A DNA stretch of 8,304 nucleotides from Burkholderiales bacterium (GTDB lineage Bacteria; Pseudomonadota; Gammaproteobacteria; Burkholderiales; Burkholderiaceae_D): NCBI GenBank assembly GCA_016197345.1, contig JACPVY010000190.1, positions 1-8,304 on the forward strand, written 5' to 3'. This document shows positions 1 to 4,125 of the stretch, in pieces (positions within the stretch are counted from its first letter, which is position 1; each line of letters starts with the position of its first letter). Made by a program: the position numbers and the translations under genes. Below the pieces are notes generated by a model, which did not search any database, was not told the origin of the DNA, and was given only the letters and a program-made list of their open reading frames with translations.

Positions 1-125
1 ACACGTTCGGCCACCGCCGGCGAAGTCAGATGAATTCGACGCCCGATTTCCGAGAAACTGAGGCGCCCATCTTCTTGCAATAAAGCAAGAATTTTGCGGT
101 CATATGCGTCAAGTTCAAAATTCAA
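1..125 (-). CDS. Lrp/AsnC-family transcriptional regulator, N-terminal part (cut by window edge)
   Basis: The minus-strand frame from 125 to the window edge encodes about 41 residues that match the N-terminal helix-turn-helix of Lrp/AsnC regulators. It reads LDAYDRKILALLQEDGRLS, followed by FSEIGRRIHLTSPAVAERV, where the second helix is the recognition helix. The start is taken as TTG at 125-123: an AGAGG Shine-Dalgarno lies 6 bases upstream, and an in-frame TAA at 149-147 leaves no ATG option. Proteins of this family bind DNA as dimers or octamers, usually sensing amino acids through a C-terminal RAM domain, which here lies outside the window. The gene is divergent from the NIPSNAP operon at 248, sharing a 122-base intergenic region. 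Control of that operon, and autoregulation, are plausible inferences from this arrangement. The family call is strong; the target is unknown. Confidence 0.85.
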   Translation of the reverse strand, partial: MNFELDAYDRKILALLQEDGRLSFSEIGRRIHLTSPAVAER

Positions 126-189
126 AGCAAACCTCTCAATAAAGCTTTAATCGTGATGTTAGGGCAGACGCATTACCTTTGATCTTGCA

Positions 190-218
190 TTGTGATAGGC
201 CCGAGCAAGCCATATCAT
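190..218 (+). promoter_or_regulatory. Candidate sigma-70 promoter for the NIPSNAP operon
   Basis: TTGTGA at 190-195 (4 of 6 to the -35 consensus) and TATCAT at 213-218 (5 of 6 to the -10 consensus) are separated by exactly 17 bases. Transcription would begin near 225, giving a short leader that carries the AGGAGG at 233-238. The site lies in the divergent region shared with the AsnC-type regulator, which could act here. This is pattern matching only. Confidence 0.4.
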
Positions 219-247
219 ATTCCCATCTTATCAGGAGGTTAGACCAT

Positions 248-592
248 ATGAAGCAGGTAGTTGAAATCAGAACCTACACCTTAAAAGCTGGCTTAGGCCA
301 GCAATTCCACCACATTATGCAAGAGCAAGCACTACCCTTGCTGCGCGCAACGGCGACCGATGTCGTCGCTGCTGGCCCGTCACTGCATACAGCGGATTCG
401 TATCTATTGATCCGGGCTTATCAAAGTATCGAGCAGCGCGATCGCAGCCAAGATGAGTTCTACAGCAGCGCAGCATGGCTGCAAGGCCCGCGCGCAGCAG
501 TGATGGCCTGCATCGACAGTTACAACACAGCCGTCTTGGCCGCAGACGAGGTGCTGCTGAGCAGCTTACGCAAAGTGGGGCAGCTAACATGA
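248..592 (+). CDS. NIPSNAP family protein
   Basis: This 114-residue protein starts MKQVVEIRTYTLKAGLGQQF, the characteristic opening strand and helix of the NIPSNAP fold, a ferredoxin-like alpha/beta-barrel domain of about 100 residues. It ends with the typical helix around EFYSSAAWLQGPRAAVMACI. An upstream alternative start at 179 is possible, but the ATG at 248 has a perfect AGGAGG at 233-238 with 9-base spacing, and the domain begins exactly there. NIPSNAP-like proteins are small dimeric cytoplasmic proteins, mostly of unknown biochemical role; some relatives of the dimeric alpha-beta barrel class are monooxygenases. The stop codon overlaps the start of the next gene (ATGA at 589-592), so the two are translationally coupled. 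A divergent Lrp/AsnC regulator sits upstream. The family call is confident; the substrate is unknown. Confidence 0.85.
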   Translation: MKQVVEIRTYTLKAGLGQQFHHIMQEQALPLLRATATDVVAAGPSLHTADSYLLIRAYQSIEQRDRSQDEFYSSAAWLQGPRAAVMACIDSYNTAVLAADEVLLSSLRKVGQLT

Positions 593-1080
593 AAACCAAT
601 GGCATCCATGATTTCGATTTTCTCCAAGGGCGCTGGCGGATTGAAAATCGCCGACTGCGCAAACGCTTGCAAAATAACACAGAATGGGAATGCTTCGAAG
701 CCGTGCAACACAACCAAGCGTTACCTGGTGGCATAGGCAATTTCGATGACTTCATCGCCGCTAGTTGGCGCCCCGGATTTGTTGGGATGTCACTGCGTTT
801 GTTCAACCCGCAAACTGAGTTGTGGAGCATTTACTGGCTAGATAACACCAGCGCCGGGCTGGATCGAGCAGGTAATTTGCTGCCGCCGGTGGTGGGCAAA
901 TTCGAGAACGGCATCGGCATCTTCGAATGCGACGACGAGCTCGATGGCAAGGCTATCCGGGTGCGCTATATCTGGTCGGAAATTGAAGCAAATAGCGCGC
1001 TGTGGCAGCAAGCGATGTCGGCCGATGGTGGGCAGACGTGGGAAACGAATTGGTATATGCAGATGTACAGAATCGAATAA
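589..1080 (+). CDS. DUF1579-like (calycin-type beta-barrel) hypothetical protein
   Basis: This 163-residue protein starts at ATG 589, overlapping the stop of the NIPSNAP gene by 4 bases. The frame is open further upstream, but those codons lie inside the NIPSNAP gene. The N-terminus, HDFDFLQGRWRIENRR, resembles the FLxGxW opening of DUF1579 and lipocalin-like proteins. Alternating hydrophobic strands follow, with many aromatic residues (WSIYWLDNT, IRVRYIWSEI, WETNWYMQM near the C-terminus), consistent with a small beta-barrel that could bind a hydrophobic ligand. No signal peptide or membrane segment is visible, so it is probably cytoplasmic. The coupling suggests it works with the NIPSNAP protein, and the AsnC-type neighbour hints at response to a small metabolite. 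The function is unknown, and the family assignment comes from recognition of the pattern, not a search. Confidence 0.7.
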   Translation: MKTNGIHDFDFLQGRWRIENRRLRKRLQNNTEWECFEAVQHNQALPGGIGNFDDFIAASWRPGFVGMSLRLFNPQTELWSIYWLDNTSAGLDRAGNLLPPVVGKFENGIGIFECDDELDGKAIRVRYIWSEIEANSALWQQAMSADGGQTWETNWYMQMYRIE

Positions 1081-1332
1081 CTGTAGCACGACGATGCGCA
1101 GTGCATGCCATGGCGAGCGAGCTTCGAACACGATCAATACAAAATCAGTCAACAGAAAATCTTTTCACTAGCGGTCTTGCGCGCTTTCGCCGAGTTACTT
1201 GTCACTAGCATCGCCGCTGTGCGCGACACGCCAAATGTTGTTTGCATTGAATGCGCTAAATGCATTGAGACATTCAACAATTGGCATGCGCGCTACCAGC
1301 AGCAAAATCGTTCTAGCAATCGCAGAACTTGA
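1081..1332. other. Intergenic region between convergent units, no gene seen
   Basis: No convincing gene was found in this 252-base stretch between the plus-strand NIPSNAP operon and the minus-strand lipase remnant. It contains two direct copies of TGCATTGA (near 1243 and 1261) and a short palindrome, GCATTGAATGC. I see no GC-rich stem followed by a T-run, so no rho-independent terminator can be assigned for either side. Confidence 0.5.
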
Positions 1333-2062
1333 TCAAACCCGCAAACCCATCGTCGCCGAAACATAATTAAACGGCGTGTGATCGGCTAAGGAACGACTAG
1401 GCACACGGCCACGCTGAAATGCGTGCTGGATCTGATATTGCGCCTCGGCTGTCAATTTATCTGCGTTGATCAGGTCTTCTGCTGGCTCTATCGTCACGCG
1501 ACCAAAACGGTCGATATAGTGCAATGTGCCGAAATGCCGATAGCCAAACAACTCTGGTGGCACGGTAGTCACCAGATCGCAGCAATTGACGAAACGCGAG
1601 TGATTCACATGCGCCATGCTATTGGCAAAATCTTGATCGCCAAGGCGTGGTGAGCCGAAGGTGTACAAATGATCGACATGGTGGTAACGGCTTGCCGCCA
1701 AACTTGCTAGCGCCGCACCAAGACTGTGGCCAGTGAACAAAATGCGGCTCGCCTCATGTGGAATTGCCGCAATCAAACGCTGGTAAGCAGCGGCATCCAG
1801 CGCTTGCTCGAAACCTTCATGCACCCTGCCCTGCGCCTGTCCGGCCACCTGCCAATCAGAAAAAGATAAAACCTTCGTGAATTTGTTGGTGGCAGCGTTG
1901 CAAATACGCTTTCAAGCGTTCAATTTCCTTTACATACGCTAAACGCGCCATTTCGGCACATAGCGCCGCTTCTGATGGCAGCGCGCCAAAACCAAAAAAA
2001 TCATCTGCATCACCGGGGTGAAAAAGAGAAGCACGGCTTGAGTCATAGGGCATGGATAGCAT
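1333..2062 (-). pseudogene. Class 3 lipase (alpha/beta-hydrolase), frameshifted and internally deleted
   Basis: Two minus-strand frames together form a broken class 3 lipase. The N-terminal piece (2062 to 1856, 68 residues) begins at an ATG with GGAG upstream, contains the family-like segment PSEAALCAEMARLAYVKEI, and hits TGA at 1858-1856. The second piece, open from 1911 to 1333, carries the catalytic core: the nucleophile elbow GHSLG in ILFTGHSLGAALASLA, a candidate acid residue in CCDLVTTVPPELFGY, and the C-terminal histidine in LADHTPFNYV. Removing one T from the run at 1859-1865 would join the frames as GFIFSDWQVAG. Even then the FRGTE-type strand that supplies the oxyanion hole, and the residues around it, are missing between AYLQR and SDWQ. 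The gene therefore has both a deletion and a frameshift and is probably inactive. It lies 42 bases downstream of the lysozyme gene in the same direction. A sequencing error could explain the frameshift but not the missing segment. Confidence 0.8.
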
Positions 2063-2104
2063 TTTTTTCTCCGAGAAAGTAAGCGGGTGAGGGAATGCGC
2101 GATG

Positions 2105-2617
2105 CTAAACAGGCGTGCAAAACAAGGCCGCCTCAGCCGCACGCCGCCGTTTCAAGCCCTTTTCAGCGGCAGTACCGGGATTGCAATATTTGACGAATTG
2201 CGCCGTCACCCACACTGCATCACCCCAGCGCTGCGGACTATTGCAAACAGCGGTGATGGATTGGAAATTCTTCCCTTGATAAAAACTCGCGCCGAGGTTG
2301 TAGGCGAAGCTATACAGAGCGGCACGCTGGTTGTCATTCATTTGCCCCCACGTCGGAATCGCCTGCAATTTGACTTGGCATTTATTGATCACCTCGTGCA
2401 ACAAATATTGCTCAGCTTGAGCAGCGGTAATTTTGTCGCCTTGTTTGACAGGCCGATTGTCGGGATAGCGGATGGTGCCATAGCCGATGGTCGGCACTTT
2501 CCAGCCATAAATCGGATCTGGGTAAGCTTCAGCACCACCATCTGGCAGCGCTTTGTGATAGCCCTCAAATTGTTTAATCAACTCAAGCGCTCGTGGGGGG
2601 ATTGCAGTACTAGGCAT
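2105..2617 (-). CDS. GH24 (phage-type) lysozyme
   Basis: This 170-residue protein cleaves the beta-1,4 bond between MurNAc and GlcNAc in peptidoglycan. The GH24 catalytic signature is visible: Glu18 in LIKQFEGYHKAL, Asp34 in EAYPDPIYG and Thr43 in VPTIGYGT. The conserved helix QRAALYSFAYNLG and the C-terminal signature GLKRRRAAEAALF follow. The start at 2617 is chosen over longer options because AGGAGA lies 6 bases upstream and the domain starts right after it. The length is normal for phage endolysins. No signal peptide or signal-anchor is seen, so release would need a holin or a secretion system; none is visible here and no other phage gene is present. Four cysteines are scattered in the protein. 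It forms a likely transcription unit with the broken lipase downstream. It could be a prophage remnant or an interbacterial effector; the enzyme family is certain, the role is not. Confidence 0.9.
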   Translation of the reverse strand: MPSTAIPPRALELIKQFEGYHKALPDGGAEAYPDPIYGWKVPTIGYGTIRYPDNRPVKQGDKITAAQAEQYLLHEVINKCQVKLQAIPTWGQMNDNQRAALYSFAYNLGASFYQGKNFQSITAVCNSPQRWGDAVWVTAQFVKYCNPGTAAEKGLKRRRAAEAALFCTPV

Positions 2618-2902
2618 AGTCGATCTCCTATGGGGGAAAGGATGTCGTTGCAAAGGCAGGCAGGTAAGCGAGGCTGATTTTAACCATCTCACAACAGAAT
2701 AGCTACTGAGTTTAAGTAATCAGCGTGGAACTTGAGGAATTGTGGATGATTAGCGACAGTTTATTGGTAATTGTTGATTTATGGCAAACCAGAGACTCGT
2801 CTGGCGAAAGGTGCACATAGTTTGCTTGGTCCCGAGTGCCGAATAAAGAAATCTTCATGCCACGCTTAGCGAGCACTTTACAAGCTAGCAGTAATTGAAA
2901 TG

Positions 2903-2922
2903 TCGAAAAAGGCCTTTGTCGA
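2903..2922. repeat. Imperfect 20-base palindrome with a related copy downstream
   Basis: The sequence TCGAAAAAGGCCTTTGTCGA is its own reverse complement apart from one mismatched pair. A similar motif, CGAAAAAGCCCTTTTC, occurs at about 2973-2988, roughly 68 bases away. The copies match at about 12 of the first 14 bases. It could be an operator pair or a small repeat; nothing in the window identifies a binding protein. Confidence 0.5.
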
Positions 2923-2993
2923 GCAAGTGAAAACGCATTTGCGATTCTCATCCTCCAAAATAGTAGCGCTTTCGAAAAAGCCCTTTTCAGATT

Positions 2994-3025
2994 TTGCACA
3001 TGGCTACATATGCCACCCTTATGCT
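2994..3025 (+). promoter_or_regulatory. Candidate promoter/operator of the vapB unit
   Basis: A -10-like TATGCT (3020-3025) lies 45 bases ahead of the vapB start, with a weak -35-like TTGCAC at 2994-2999 and a long 20-base spacer. Between them sits a short inverted repeat, TGGC-7-GCCA (3001-3015, with CATATG inside). AbrB-fold VapB antitoxins autoregulate by binding inverted repeats overlapping their own promoters, so the position is right, but the match is weak. Confidence 0.3.
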
Positions 3026-3069
3026 ACGCTGAAGAGACATTCCCCACTCTCTTTTTTGCGGAGCTTATT

Positions 3070-3330
3070 ATGCGTACCGTTGCCATATTTAACGACAGCC
3101 GAAATCAAGCGATTCGCATTCCCAAAGACATGGAATTTGTCGGCGTCTCTGAATTGGAAATTCGCAAGGAAGGCGACACCTTGATTTTGCGCCCAGTGCG
3201 CCCTTCATGGCTTTCCTTAGCCGATGAGCCAGCGCTTGATGCCGATTTTTTGCTAGCACGCGTTGATGTGGTCGAAGACCGCTTATTAGATTTGGATGTA
3301 GCGGCTGAGGATGTACAAAATGAGTCATGA
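3070..3330 (+). CDS. vapB: VapB-type antitoxin (SpoVT/AbrB fold)
   Basis: This 86-residue protein opens MRTVAIFNDSRNQAIRIPKD and continues FVGVSELEIRKEGDTLILRP. It is the swapped-hairpin AbrB/SpoVT DNA-binding domain (residues 1-47) of VapB antitoxins. The acidic C-terminal tail, with DADFL and EDRLLDLD, is where the VapC PIN domain would be bound and neutralised. The start at 3070 has GGAG 6 bases upstream; longer frames upstream have no such site. The length is normal for the family. The gene overlaps the following vapC remnant by 11 bases, the usual vapBC arrangement. The toxin is wrecked, so this antitoxin is now an orphan. It may still repress its own promoter or neutralise a VapC encoded elsewhere. 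Confidence 0.88.
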   Translation: MRTVAIFNDSRNQAIRIPKDMEFVGVSELEIRKEGDTLILRPVRPSWLSLADEPALDADFLLARVDVVEDRLLDLDVAAEDVQNES

Positions 3331-3463
3331 TCGGGTTGAATTGGCACGCTCTAATGATGCAGCGATAGCTTGCCACGCCGTAGCGCTTGGTTGCGTGTTG
3401 GTCAGCAAAACGACAAGGGAGTTTTAACGCATTGAGGGCTTACGTTTTGAGGATTGGGTGTAA
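3320..3463 (+). pseudogene. vapC: VapC toxin (PIN-domain ribonuclease) remnant
   Basis: An ATG at 3320, inside the end of vapB, opens a frame reading MSHDRVELARSNDAAIACHA and then VALGCVLVSKTTREF before a TAA at 3425-3427. After the stop, the same frame continues RIEGLRFEDWV to a TAA at 3461-3463. This matches the C-terminal third of VapC, where a segment like NDLLIAAHALALG...LVTNNTREF is followed by a variable residue pair and then ...GLRxEDWV. About 80-90 N-terminal residues are missing, including the first catalytic Asp (LDTN) and the Glu (AELxxG); only the Asp in SNDAAIA survives. The gene thus has an internal deletion just after the start plus a nonsense codon, and cannot encode an active RNase. 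Confidence 0.85.
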
Positions 3464-3482
3464 TGTCGAACTGCGGTAAAAT
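3454..3482 (+). promoter_or_regulatory. Candidate promoter for the second toxin-antitoxin operon
   Basis: TTGGGT (3454-3459) and TAAAAT (3477-3482; 5 of 6 to the -10 consensus) are 17 bases apart. They lie 31 bases before the antitoxin start at 3513, overlapping the end of the vapC remnant. The -35 match is only the TTG core. The arrangement would make the second module independent of the vapB promoter. Confidence 0.4.
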
Positions 3483-3512
3483 TGCCCAAGTTCTTTTCAC
3501 ACGGAGTCGATC

Positions 3513-3746
3513 ATGGTTAGCGATCTTCTACAACAAGTAAAGTTGCTCAATACCGATGCCCAACTTGATCTTATCGAGGCAGTATGGAATGGTCTTGTAA
3601 GCCGCAACGCTACGCCACCGCTGAGCGCTATACAAGAAGCGGAGTTGGATAGGCGCTTGGATGAGCATCTAGCCAACCCAGATGATGTTGTTTCTTGGGA
3701 TGACGTAAAAGCCGAATTGTCTGCGCATATTCAGCCAACAGTCTAA
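3513..3746 (+). CDS. Addiction-module antitoxin (TIGR02574 / Unstab_antitox family)
   Basis: This 77-residue acidic protein has the two hallmarks of this small antitoxin family. The N-terminal helix resembles LxxDxxLxLIEAVWNGL. The C-terminal motif is IQEAELDRRLDEH followed by VVSWDDVKAEL, equivalent to the WExELxRRLxE...VPWEEV pattern. GGAG lies 6 bases ahead of the ATG at 3513. The gene is followed after only 2 bases by a ParE/RelE-type toxin, which is the standard pairing for this family. The antitoxin is expected to bind and neutralise that toxin and to be degraded by cellular proteases when synthesis stops. Length and motifs are intact, so this module looks functional, unlike its vapBC neighbour. 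DNA binding is not obvious from the sequence. Confidence 0.85.
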   Translation: MVSDLLQQVKLLNTDAQLDLIEAVWNGLVSRNATPPLSAIQEAELDRRLDEHLANPDDVVSWDDVKAELSAHIQPTV

Positions 3747-3748
3747 CG

Positions 3749-4057
3749 ATGGGCATAAATAGAAATTTACATATCATTTTCCGGCAAGCAGCCAAAGCAG
3801 AGTTTATTGAAGCTGGCAAATGGTATGAAAGCAAACAAGCCGGGCTTGCCAGCGAGTTTATGGCAGAAATCGGACGCTGTATTTCACTTGCCTCGGCAAG
3901 CCCAGAGCAATTTCCCGTCCACCGCAGGGATATCCGCTACATCATCACAAAACGTTTTCCGTACAAAATTTTCTTCCGTACAGAACCAGATGCAATCGTC
4001 ATTTTGGCGGTGTTTCACAACAAGAGAGACCCAGCCGTTTTGACAGCAAGACATTAA
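3749..4057 (+). CDS. ParE/RelE superfamily toxin
   Basis: This 102-residue basic protein shows the ParE/RelE layout. An N-terminal strand precedes AAKAEFIEAGKWYESKQAGL (the long helix with the WYE motif), then SPEQFPVHRRDIRYIITKRF, where the RRxIRyxxxkrFPY segment carries the conserved Arg. It ends with the strands IFFRT and IVILAVFHNKRDP. Members either inhibit DNA gyrase (ParE) or cleave mRNA on the ribosome (RelE); which applies cannot be told from sequence, though the motif order favours the ParE-like plasmid-stabilisation branch. The start at 3749 is 2 bases after the antitoxin stop and has no strong ribosome binding site, implying translational coupling that keeps antitoxin in excess. 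No truncation is visible. It converges with the lnt-like gene 68 bases downstream; no clear terminator lies between. Confidence 0.87.
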   Translation: MGINRNLHIIFRQAAKAEFIEAGKWYESKQAGLASEFMAEIGRCISLASASPEQFPVHRRDIRYIITKRFPYKIFFRTEPDAIVILAVFHNKRDPAVLTARH

Positions 4058-4125
4058 AAATAGTTTATTAATCGCTAGAGACTTAATTTCGCTCCTCGCC
4101 CAATACCAACGCAAGGGCAGAAACC

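Larger units (their letters stand above)
2618..3069. other. Divergent intergenic region, 452 bases, no supported gene
   Basis: This region separates the minus-strand lysozyme from the plus-strand vapB gene. It must hold both promoters. A minus-strand open frame at 2712-2999 has no ribosome binding site, no recognisable domain and atypical composition, so I do not call it. An imperfect 20-base palindrome (2903-2922) and a related second motif (about 2973-2988) are the only obvious structures besides the vapB promoter candidate. Confidence 0.5.

Noticed and set aside
315..830. Minus-strand 171-codon open frame opposite the NIPSNAP/DUF1579-like pair
   Set aside because: Antisense shadow of two well-supported genes; Arg/Cys-rich composition without domain features.
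1243..1268. Two TGCATTGA copies and the GCATTGAATGC palindrome as an operator or terminator
   Set aside because: Stems of only 5 bases with no T-run, placed between the 3' ends of two units; chance is a sufficient explanation.
1856..1870. Programmed frameshift in the lipase
   Set aside because: Joining the frames needs a skipped base with no clear shift signal, and the joined product would still lack the oxyanion-hole segment, so decay is the simpler explanation.
2105..2617. Intact prophage around the lysozyme
   Set aside because: No holin, spanin, terminase, structural or integrase gene is visible on either side; a single lysozyme does not make a prophage.
2087..2677. Plus-strand 196-codon open frame over the lysozyme gene
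   Set aside because: Fully antisense to a lysozyme with intact catalytic motifs; no family resemblance.
2712..2999. Minus-strand open frame of 95 codons in the lysozyme-vapB gap
   Set aside because: No ribosome binding site, no recognisable domain and a Ser/Thr-rich low-complexity end; it overlaps the likely vapB promoter region. It could be a gene relic, but I cannot support it.
4058..4125. Bidirectional terminator between the ParE-type toxin and the lnt-like gene
   Set aside because: I could find no GC-rich hairpin followed by a T-run in either direction.
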